Shown one piece after another: positions 23,422-32,392 of a stretch of DNA of 64,000 bases. The stretch covers positions 40,467,422 through 40,531,421 of the forward strand of contig NC_084606.1 in assembly GCF_033807715.1 (NCBI RefSeq). Reading direction: 5' to 3'. The translations under genes and the position numbers were made by a program. Source of the stretch: Cololabis saira (Eukaryota > Chordata > Actinopteri > Beloniformes > Belonidae). The notes below the pieces were generated by a model that ran no database searches, had not been told where the DNA came from, and saw only the letters and a program-made list of their open reading frames with translations. Each line of letters opens with the position of its first letter. The first letter of the stretch is position 1.

Positions 23422-24150
23422 CCCTGATCCTGGAAATATATCATCCCGGAATCATACGAGGTAGACAAAAGGAGTAAGGTCTGACAAATAACTAACAGTG
23501 AACTGGCAAACATACACACAAAGACAAATAACCCCCCCCAAAAGAAAAAAAGCCGCAAAAAAGGAACATAGCGGCAAACCCTTTTAGCTGGCATGGAGGC
23601 TGCTGGGTAACAGAGCCGGCAAACAAAAGACTAAAAACCAGTCTATACTAGCAGCCCCGGCTGCACCTCCGATATTAAAAGTTGTAAAAAAATTACAAAA
23701 ATAAACTGCACCAAAATGTGCTTAGTACTAGTACACAAGCCATGTGTGGAACGTGGAGTGGCATATCCAGCAAAGCAGTAAAAATGGGGGTGGACAATGA
23801 GGTAATCAGCAGTAAAAAGTAAATCAATAAAATAGTGAATCACCTCAGGCAGTGTTATCTATGATAGAAATAAATGTGCAATTATAAAATAAGAATAACC
23901 TGATACATATATATTAACTGAACCAAGGTAGATCCACCTGCTTGCCTGCTCCACTTCCACTCAAAAAAATAAAAAATAAATAAATAAAATAAATAAAAAA
24001 ATAAAAATAAAATGCTGTATAGTTAAATATTTACTTATCAAATGTACTTAAAACGTATGTAACTGTACACAATATTGTAAACATACACAATATATTTGGC
24101 ATATTTGCATGGCATGAAGATTGATGTTATGATCTGGTCATTATCAACAG

Positions 24151-24978
24151 TCAGCTTTTATCTGTCAGTGTGTTGGCAAACCGCTCGGCTTCAGCAGGAG
24201 AGGTGAAGGTGTTCACTGTATTATTGTGAACCACTTGTAGCTTAGCTAGAAACCGTAGAGAGCACTTGGCCCCGGCGTCGATCAGCCGCTTCCTCACGGT
24301 GTTGAAAGACTGCCGCTGGGCCGAGACCTCGGCGGTGTAGTCGGGAAATAAGAAGACCCTCTCACCGTGGTAGCGTAGTGGCGCCTCATGTCTGCTGAGC
24401 CGAAAGATGTTAACAAGATCACAATCATTATGAACCTTGGCGATGAGGACCCGGGGCCGCTCGTTAGCAAGCGGTTTGGGCCTCAGGCTTCGGTGGGCTC
24501 GATCAATCTTGACGGGCTTAGAGAAGTTATCTCGACCAAGCAGCTCGGGAATCAAACGTGAAACAAACTCGCTGGGACGAGGACCCTCTTCCCCCTCCTT
24601 AACGCCCACGATGCGAATGTTGAGCCTGCGGGAGCGTCCTTACAGGTCATCCACTTTAGCTTTGAGCCGGCCATTAGCATCCTGCAGCTCCTTGCACGTA
24701 GCTTCCAGCGTGGTGATGCGGGAGTCGGCGGAGGACAGGGCCTCGTCCACGTCATTCAGACGCTGCTCGGCCTCACGGTGTTCCTTCTGAAGAGCAGAGA
24801 GACACGACTCGATAGAGTCGAGGCGCCCCTCCATAGACTTCTTTAAGTCATCCACCGATGCAGAAACCTTAGCAACCTCGAGGCCCTGTTTATTGATGGC
24901 GGCTAAAATAGCCTCATTGCTAGCGGCACTAGAGCTCGCCGAGGAAGGCGTCTTTAAAGCGTCGTCTTTCCGTGGCAT
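24151..24978 (-). pseudogene. LINE C ORF1 (one internal stop)
   Basis: The frame from ATG 24978 (MPRKDDALKTPSSAS) to 24151 is 276 codons with a single TAA at 24640-24642, between KVDDL and GRSRRLNIRIVGVKE. It has a serine-rich N-terminus, a coiled coil (about 25-112), an RRM-like start at NIRIVGVKEG and a C-terminal domain (RPRVLIAKVHNDCDLV). The stop falls exactly between the coiled coil and the RNA-binding half. Only one substitution separates it from an open frame. Confidence 0.87.
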
Positions 24979-25020
24979 GGTTTAAAAATATAACCAGCGA
25001 CCCACCGTGCAGATTGCGCA

Positions 25021-25030
25021 GCAAATAAAC
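25021..25030. repeat. Probable target-site duplication of LINE D
   Basis: gcaaataaac here matches gcaaattaac at 26462-26471 at nine of ten bases, on either side of LINE D. Confidence 0.55.
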
Positions 25031-25034
25031 AAAT

Positions 25035-25065
<31 letters not shown>

Positions 25066-26461
25066 TTGGTTTATTTGACAGGGACAATGCACATCAATAA
25101 AAACATTGCTGTAAATGTGCCAGAGTTAGCCAAGAGGCTATTTTTCATCTGTAGTCCCTGGACAGATGTAAGAATACAAAAAAGTACAGAAAAGATACAG
25201 AAAGTACAGAAAAGTACAAAAGTACAGAAATAAAGAAAGGTGCAAATTAAGTTTTAGTGCTGACAGAGCTGAGTACTAATCAACCATTTCTTTAAATGAG
25301 CTCTAAACAAACTGTATGTGTCCAGTTCTCTGATAATTGCAGGGATGGAGTTCCATTCGTGTGCAGTTTTAACAGAGAATGCAGACTGACTGAAAGCACT
25401 TTTTCTGAGTGGAATAATACAATCCCCTCTTGCTGCACCTCTTGTGAACCGATCAGCAGTTGTTCTAATATTGACAAAGTGTCTGAGTGGAGGAGAAGTC
25501 AGGCCGTATATAATCTTGTGCATAAGACAAACATCTACATATTTAATCATATTTTCCCAACTCAACAAGTTATATTTTTTTAGTATTGGGCAATGATGAA
25601 AATATACTGATTTCTTATCAAGGATTTTGAGTGTTCGTTTATACAAAGACTGTAATGGTTTTAGAGTAGTGGTGCTAGCCTGCAACCAGGTTGTTAAGCA
25701 GTAAGTGATATGGGAAATGACCATAGAATGCATAAACATCTTAGCTGCCTCTGTTGACATGTAATCTCGAATGAACCTGAAATTTGAAAGATTGAACTTG
25801 ACCCGGTTACAGACCTTTTTCACCTGAGCCTTGAAAGAAAGTTTGGAATCAATCAGCACTCCAAGGTACTTATATTCAGATACGACCTGTAACTTCTCCC
25901 CTGAAACAAAGACATCAGGCTCTACAGTAGAACTGTTTGTCTTGGTGAAAAACATACATACTGTTTTAGACACATTTAGTTGCAAACAGCATTGCTTTAA
26001 CCATGCCGTTACATTAACCATGGAGTTTGTAAGTTCATCGGCAACTTGTGTCATGCTTCTTCCATGTACATAAATTACAGTGTCATCCGCATACATTTGG
26101 ATATTGGTGTCAGGGCATACATTTGGAAGATCATTGATATATAATGTAAATAGCAATGGGCCCAGGATAGATCCTTGTGGGACACCTGTAGACAGATGGA
26201 GGGCAGCTGATTGATGATTCTGTACTCGGACATACTGAGATCGATTCAACAGATGTGATTCAATCCATTCTAGTGCATTGGAAGAAAAATTGAAGCTAGA
26301 CAACTTAGACATGAGAATTCTATGATTAACAGTGTCGAATGCCTTCTTGAGGTCAAGAAACACAGCTCCGACAACACCACCTTTATCCAATAAAGATTTG
26401 ATGTTTTCTGTGAAAAAACAGTTGGCTGTCTCGGTTGAATAATTGGCTCTGAAGCCAAACT
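25031..26461 (-). mobile_element. 5'-truncated LINE D (L2/Rex1/CR1-like), inside LINE C 5' UTR
   Basis: The 3' end is a (TTTA)n tract at 25031-25067, followed in the minus sense by a short 3' UTR and an open reverse transcriptase frame reaching the 5' breakpoint at 26461. Sequence beyond 26471 is LINE C 5' UTR, so D inserted into C. The tail type and RT motifs separate it from the L1-like elements. Confidence 0.82.
25254..26461 (-). CDS. LINE D reverse transcriptase, N-terminally truncated
   Basis: The roughly 400-residue frame has no stop from the 5' breakpoint to 25254. It starts inside the polymerase with QFGFRANYSTETANCFF. The motifs are FLDLKKAFDTVNHRIL, STGVPQGSILGPLLFTLYIN, MYADDTVIYV and EYKYLGVLIDSKLSF. 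A C-terminal region typical of jockey-group LINEs follows (WNSIPAIIRELDTYSLFRAHL). The endonuclease and any ORF1 are absent, as usual for 5'-truncated insertions. There is no genuine start codon: the frame is open to the junction. The exact clade (Rex1 versus L2) is not settled. Confidence 0.85.
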
Positions 26462-26563
26462 GCAAATTAACATGAACCCGTGCAGTATTTTAGTTGTATA
26501 ATGGAGGTAGCAGTACGGAGCTCCAAAAAACGCATCTACTCCATCCACGCGCACGAGCGCCCC

Positions 26564-26583
26564 CAAACCTGCGTCCACTTTTG
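26564..26583. repeat. Target-site duplication of LINE C, right copy
   Basis: This exactly repeats 18977-18996 and abuts the GGGGG 5' end of LINE C. Confidence 0.92.
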
Positions 26584-26670
26584 ATATGGTTCGTTGTTGG
26601 GACCCTATACGGCCAGCATGAACCCAAGATATTTTACATTTTTGTCATGGAATTCATTTAATTCGACAAT

Positions 26671-26990
26671 GTGGGGCGGCAGGTGGTAGAGCAGGTTGTC
26701 CAATGATCGGAAGGTCGGCGGTTCGAATCCCGCTCCGTCCCAGTTACTGTCGTAGTGTCCTTGGGCAAGACACCTTACCCACCTTGCCCCGTGTGAATGT
26801 GTATGAATGTGTATGAATGTTGGTGGTGGTTGGAGGGGCCGTTAGGCACGATATGGCAGCCACGCTTCCGTCAGTCTGCCCCAGGGCAGCTGTGGCTACA
26901 AATGTAGCTACCACCAGTGAGGATGTGTATGAATGAATAATGGTCTAAGTGTAGCAGTTTGAGATTCATTGAATGTAAAGTGCATTACAA
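26671..26990 (+). mobile_element. tRNA-derived SINE
   Basis: The head contains a tRNA-like A box (ggcaggtggtagagcagg, 26679-26696) and B box (ggttcgaatcc, 26720-26730) at tRNA spacing, which would form an internal RNA polymerase III promoter. The body includes gtccttgggcaagacac and tandem gtgtatgaat units, seen in common fish SINEs. The tail ends near tgaatgtaaagtgcattac. The exact family and 3' boundary are uncertain. Confidence 0.8.
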
Positions 26991-27794
26991 GTTAAATTTA
27001 TTATGTGTTTTTGTATTTCAAGCCTGAAGCACACTTAAGAAATAAAAATCGGACAATAAAGCTTCAAAAAAATATTCTGGTGTTAAAGCCAGCCCAGATC
27101 CGTTATTAGATGTTATGAGTATACGCTTTCAAACAGTATCTAAATAAGTTGCCATTTTAAGCCTCTGACAAGACAAGAGCTTATAGGTTGTAGGGTTGTA
27201 GGGTTCCTTAATTTTCCTTAACCCTAGTCTTGATTATTTGTACTGGAATGTCCATCCACTATCTGGAATCTTGTCCTTTGAAGTCGATCACCAGTGTCCA
27301 GTAAACTACTTCCAAGAGATGCAAGAGCAGCCATACCTTTGTAATGTGGTCAGTTCGTTAACTCCTTACTAGCACTATATTCCCCCTTATCAACTTTTTT
27401 TGAAACGTGTTATAGATCTGAAAAATATGGGTGACGAAAAGAAGCTGATGGGAGTAAAAAATAGAGTTCACACTGTTTTCAAAGGCATAAAAATGAAAGT
27501 AACATTAAGAACTGTTGTCTTCATATTCTTTTAAATTTTACTTTTCATATAAAGTTTTTTTTGTTTATGGGTTCAATTTTCACTCATATTATATAATGTT
27601 TCATATTGAGAGAAAAATGGGATGTTTGAAAAGGCTGTGAAAGGGTTCACTCTTTTTACCTAAAAAAGTCAGAACTGGGAATAACATTTTAAACACTGAA
27701 CTAGCAGTTTAAAGATCCAAAGTGTACCTGTCTTTCATCCATCAGGTTCAAGCAGTGCCCATCCCATTGCGTTTTATGCCGATAATAACGCCGA
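26991..27794. other. No feature recognised
   Basis: AT-rich DNA without a convincing frame, inverted repeat or known repeat motif. Confidence 0.4.
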
Positions 27795-28990
27795 GCTGAT
27801 GGCAAGGCAAGTTTATTTATATAGCACAATTCAACACAAGGTAATTCAAAATGCTTTACGTCAACATTAAAAGCGGCAAGACACAATGAAACAGTAAATA
27901 ACAAATAAAATGAAATAAAATTATAAGAAAAGAAGGTAAAATAATAAAAAGTACAAATTGCTGAAAACTAAGGGCAGTAGAGTACCGCAGGTACACATCT
28001 CATTCGCGGTTTTCAGAAAGTATTTAATTTAAGAGTACGCTTAAATAACAAATAAATGAAATAAAATGATAAGAAAAGAGGTAAAATAATAAAAAGCACA
28101 AGTTGTTAAAAATAAGGGCAGTAGAGTACAGCAGGTAAGTATTTAATTTAGGAGTACACTTCAGTAAACAGTAATGTTTTTGTCCTGATTTAAAGGAGCT
28201 GACAGTTGCAGCAGACCTCAGGTCTACAGGAAGTTTGTTCCACCGGTGAGGAGCAGAATAACTGAACGCTGCCTCACCTTGTTTGGTTCTGGTTCTGGAA
28301 CCACAACAAACCAGATCCAGATGAACCTCAGGGGTCTGGGAGCTTCATAGGAACTAACAGATCAAGCATGTATTTTGGTCCAAGATCATTCAGTGCTTTG
28401 TAGACCAGCAGGAAGATTTTAAACTCTATCCTTTGACTCACTGGAAGCCAGTGTAGCGATTTCATGACCGGTGTAATATGGTCCAGTTTCCTGGTGTAAT
28501 ATGGTCCAGTTTCCTGGTGTAATATGGTCCAGTTTCCTGGTGTAATGTGGTCCAGTTTCCTGGTGTAATATGGTCCAGTTTCCTGGTGTAATGTGGTCCA
28601 GTTTCCTGGTGTAATGTGGTCCAGTTTCCTGGTGTAATGTGGTCCAGTTTCCTGGTGTAATATGGTCCAGTTTCCTGGTGTAATGTTGTCCAGTTTCCTG
28701 GTGTAATGTGGTCCAGTTTCCTGGTGTAATATGGTCCAGTTTCCTGGTGTAATATGTTCCAGTTTCCTGGTGTAATATGGTCCAGTTTCCTGGTGTTTGT
28801 AAGGACTCTGAGTTCTGGATCAGCTGCAGTTGCCTGATAGATTTCTTGTTCAGGCCTGTAAAGATGCCATTGCAATAATCCAACCTACTGAAAATGTATG
28901 CATGAATAAGTTTTTCCATGTCTTGTTTAGACAGAATCCCCTTAATTCTAGCAATGTTTTTAGGTGGTTAAAGGCAGATTTAATGATAAA
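27795..28990 (-). pseudogene. L2-like LINE 3' fragment, minus orientation
   Basis: The plus-strand left end (ggcaaggcaagtttatttat, then agcacaattcaacac) is a LINE 3' end that recurs at 55975 and 59281. In the minus sense the coding part begins near 28990 (IIKSAFNHLKNIARIKGILS), continues with FSRLDYCNGIFTGLNKKSIRQ, is broken by a 23-bp tandem array, and resumes with the C-terminal HRWNKLPVDLR-type segment. An internal duplication of about 150 bases lies in the 3' UTR (27960-28140). It is the C-terminal third of a reverse transcriptase ORF and is not functional. Confidence 0.82.
28471..28796. repeat. 23-bp minisatellite, 14 copies, within LINE coding sequence
   Basis: The string ccagtttcctgg occurs 14 times at exact 23-base spacing from 28483 to 28782. 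Units differ mainly at one position (taatat versus taatgt). In sense orientation the unit encodes part of KLDHITP, and because 23 is not a multiple of three the frame rotates. Confidence 0.97.
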
Positions 28991-29892
28991 CTGCATTCAA
29001 CACAGTTGATCATAACATTCTTCTCAGCAGATTGCAAAAGTGGGTGGGACTTACCAGCGCTGTGCTTCAATGGTTTAAATCTTACTTGCAAGAGAGGGCC
29101 TTTTTTGTGTCAATTGGAAACCATGAGTCTGAGAGAACCAAGATCACATGTGGGGTTCCTCAAGGGTCCATTCTCGGACCGCTTCTATTCAACATCTATA
29201 TGTTACCCCTAGCTCAGATTATGGAACATCACAACATTTCCGACCATACTTATGCCGATGACACACCACTCTATATTTAAGTGTCACCACACGACTACAG
29301 TCCCCTAGTCTCATTGAGTAACTGTATTCATCAAATCAATGAGTGGATGTGCCAGAATTTTCTCCAGCTAAATGCGGAAAAGACAGAGGTGATCATTTTT
29401 GGCCCTAAAAATGAAAGGGAAAAGATCAGCGCTCACCTTGGCTCTATGTCATTGACAGCCACAAATTAAGCGAGAAATTTGGGTGTAATTATTGACTCAG
29501 ACCTGAACTGCCATCTAAAGTTTATCACTAAATCTGCCTATTACCACCTGAAAAATATTGCTAGAATTAAGGGGATTCTGTCTAAAAAAGACATGGAAAA
29601 ACTTATTTATGCATTCATTTTCAGTAGGTTGGATTATTGCAATGGCATCTTTACAGGCCTTAACAAGAAATCAATCAGGCAGCTGCAGCTGATCCAGAAC
29701 GTTGCCGCCAGAGTCCTTACAAACACCAGGAAACTGGACCATATTACACCAGTCATGAAATCGCTACACTGGCTTCCAGTGAGTCAAAGGATACAGTTTA
29801 AAATCTTCCTGCTGGTCTACAAAGACCTGAATGGTCTTGGACCAAAATACATGGTTGATCTGTTAGTTCCTATGAAGCTCCCAGACCCCTGA
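28985..29892 (+). pseudogene. L2-like LINE reverse transcriptase fragment, plus orientation
   Basis: The reading starts inside the polymerase at FNTVDHNILLSRLQKWVG. It continues through CGVPQGSILGPLLFNIYM and TYADDTPLYI, a stop near 29278, a second segment (NEWMCQNFLQLNAEKTEVIIFG), a stop near 29467, and the C-terminal part with FSRLDYCNGIFTGLNKKS. It ends at the 46-bp array. Two in-frame stops make it dead. The last 370 bases are an inverted match to the minus-strand copy to the left. Confidence 0.85.
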
Positions 29893-30264
29893 GGTTCATC
29901 TGGATCTGTTAGTTCCTATGAAGCTCCCAGACCCCTGAGGTTCATCTGGATCTGTTAGTTTCCTATGAAGCTCCCAGACCCCTGAGGTTCATCTGGATCT
30001 GTTAGTTCCTATGAAGCTCCCAGACCCCTGAGGTTCATCTGGATCTGTTAGTTCCTATGAAGCTCCCAGACCCCTGAGGTTCATCTGGATCTGTTAGTTC
30101 CTATGAAGCTCCCAGACCCCTGAGGTTCATCTGGATCTGTTAGTTCCTATGAAGCTCCCAGACCCCTGAGGTTCATCTGGATCTGTTAGTTCCTATGAAG
30201 CTCCCAGACCCCTGAGGTTCATCTGGATCTGTTAGTTCCTATGAAGCTCCCAGACCCCTGAGGT
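29868..30264. repeat. 46-bp minisatellite, about 8 full units
   Basis: The string agctcccagacccctgag occurs nine times at 46-base spacing (one spacing is 47 because of an extra t). The unit comes from the end of the L2-like ORF (residues LPDP and the following bases). The same unit, reverse-complemented, is amplified at 56795-57026. Confidence 0.96.
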
Positions 30265-30272
30265 CAGACCCA

Positions 30273-30277
30273 TTTAA
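30273..30277. repeat. TTTAA flank of the outer DNA element, left
   Basis: TTTAA precedes the left inverted repeat, and the same five bases follow the right inverted repeat at 40726-40730. Confidence 0.65.
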
Positions 30278-30383
30278 GCTAGGGTCTACGATTTTACATA
30301 TTGTACATTTTTATCAAAATCATTTATAAGGTTGTTATGGCCCAATGGTGTTATGACTGTGGTCATATTTTGTAGTCTGTCTG

Positions 30384-30384
<1 letters not shown>

Positions 30385-30414
<30 letters not shown>
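30385..30414. repeat. (TG)n microsatellite
   Basis: A short TG run inside the solo LTR. Confidence 0.9.
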
Positions 30415-30415
<1 letters not shown>

Positions 30416-30732
30416 CCTGTGGTTTACTTGTGTTCATTTAATATGCAGATAGGTGTGTGCCACAGCTGTGCGGTCATTGGTGGGAAGGTTCCATGCCCTG
30501 GATGGTGATTGGCTGAAACCGACAACCACCTGAGATATAAGGAGCCAAGATGGCAGCCACCAGAGGGCTGCAAGCGGGCTGCAGACTCTCATCCTCCTCC
30601 TCTCCCAACTGGCCACACCTTTTGCTTAGAACTTTGCTATCTATTTTGAAGTTAGTTACTTGTGAGTAGTAAGGGTGGGCTGCCAGTTTTGTTAACCTTG
30701 TTTTCTCCTGTTTATATTATTTAGGGAGGTAA

Positions 30733-30740
30733 GCCGTGTG
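30733..30740. repeat. 8-bp duplication of the hAT-like MITE, left
   Basis: gccgtgtg here recurs exactly at 40114-40121. Confidence 0.88.
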
Positions 30741-30839
30741 CAGAGGTGGGTAGTAACGAGTTACATTTACTCCGTTACATTTACTTGAGTAAGTTTTGGG
30801 GAAATGTTGTACTTTTAGGAGTAGTTTTGAATCACTATA

Positions 30840-32343
30840 TGTGGCGAGACGTAGTGCAGAGGGGGAAGTTGTCCAACAACGCCACCTGGGGAATTGCACC
30901 CCAGGAAATAAACTTGACTCGGTCTACTATGAGGTCACACAGATTCGTTACACTAAGTTAAAAGGAGGACATGAGACGGACTTCCAAAAATATACAACTT
31001 ATTTTTATTTAACAATATTTTTCTGGATTTAAAATGAACATGTTCTCTGCAACCCAAGTGTATGCTACAACCACAGTAGGGTAAGGGGGAAATACACAAA
31101 AAAAAAGGGGGAGCAGGGCCAAACTCAGGGAGGCGGACAGATTAAAGAAACTTAAAACACACAACACTACAAACCAAACCACCACGTGCCACAGCAACTT
31201 AAGGGATGTGAGATGGGGACCACCACCAGGGAGTCTGCCACGCACTACCCAGCTCCTGTCCAGGGGGAAAAGAAACAAAATTAGGGGAAGTGACACTCAA
31301 GGGTTGGATTATACAAATATTTAAAATGGACTATTCTAAAACACTCTCACAACATTCACACCCACATGCAGACCAACATAAAGAATACAAATTAATTGTT
31401 TTAAGGTAAACAAAAATACTTAAATAGTAACTCAGCTATGGGTGGCAACCCATAGCTAAATAACAAAATCAGAAATGTAACCAAAAACTAAACGACATAA
31501 CCAGATGTGACTCAAAAAAAAGAAAATAAATAAACAGAAAGAAAAAAATGCTTTAAACAGCTGGCCCAAGGAGGAACCAGAAAGCAATTGATTAACCAAA
31601 AATAAACAAAAGAAATAAACCAACAGACAAAGAAACAACACAACAATTGCGGTGGGGCTTCAGTCTGATGCTGCGTGGAGAGCCGCAACCAGAATTAAAA
31701 CAATGGCGTGGAAGACAGAGTGAAAACGAAGCGGCTGCACCAAGGCTGGAGGCCGCGGAGGTTTAACTTGGATGGCCGTGATGGTCAGCAATAAGCTGTG
31801 CAGTACAATCTTCGGAGCGCAGGAGGAGAGACAAAACTGCTGCAGATTCCGCAGCTACAGCAGGACAGAGCAGAGGGCAACAGCTGTTAGCACAGGGCTA
31901 CTATAGACAACAAAGATGAATAAAACAAAAAGAGCATGCGTACCGATAAAGAGAGCTTTAACACTCACGATCCAGTCCCAGTCTGCAAAACAGCAGAGAG
32001 AGGGGACACCACACCTCCTCCAGCTGCAACCCAACTGACACGGCCAACACTGAGAACATAATCACGGCGGTTGTTACACCATAATGTGCCACACGTTGCA
32101 TAACGTTGACACACCTACACTTACCTTGCAAACGACCACACACTAATCATGCCAAGGCCAAGCTAACAGAGCACGCCAAACAACTGGAGCAAGCCGACAC
32201 AGGTCCTTTCCAGGTCAATGCCAGAGAGAGGATGCAACCTGCAGGAGCGCAGTACTTAACAGGTGATGCCGATTAACAATCAAGCACAGGTGATGCCGAT
32301 TGAGTGGGAGGGGGTGGGGCAGAGCAACACCCGACCTGCCACA
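30840..32343 (-). repeat. Gypsy 3' LTR
   Basis: This is 1504 bases. By eye it differs from the other LTR at four substitutions plus a 4-base and a 2-base indel. Short frames in it are not considered genes. Confidence 0.93.
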
Positions 32344-32360
32344 TTCCACCCCCGCTTTCT
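32344..32360 (-). other. Polypurine tract
   Basis: On the minus strand AGAAAGCGGGGGTGGAA directly precedes the 3' LTR, where plus-strand DNA synthesis is normally primed. Confidence 0.7.
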
Positions 32361-32392
32361 GCGTCGTCGCCCCGACGACGGACTACACCAAA

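Larger units (their letters stand above)
18997..26563 (-). mobile_element. L1/Tx1-like LINE C with LINE D in its 5' UTR
   Basis: The element is bounded by a 20-bp exact duplication. The 5' end at 26563 reads GGGGGCGCTCG on the minus strand, the same start as LINE A. In minus-strand order it has a 5' UTR (split by LINE D), ORF1 (24978-24151), ORF2 (23421-19618), a 3' UTR with AATAAA and a first poly(A) at 19272-19283, and then about 275 extra bases before the duplication. Each ORF carries exactly one in-frame stop, so it is a nearly intact, fairly young copy of about 6.1 kb without LINE D. Confidence 0.9.

Noticed and set aside
26671..26745. Genuine tRNA gene
   Set aside because: A and B boxes are present but the sequence continues into a SINE body and the acceptor arm does not pair convincingly.
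28471..30264. CRISPR-like regular repeats
   Set aside because: The 23-bp and 46-bp units are directly contiguous with no unique spacers and derive from LINE coding sequence; the genome is eukaryotic.
31009..31296. Frames of 60-95 residues repeated in both Gypsy LTRs
   Set aside because: They recur only because the LTRs are duplicated and show no motif.
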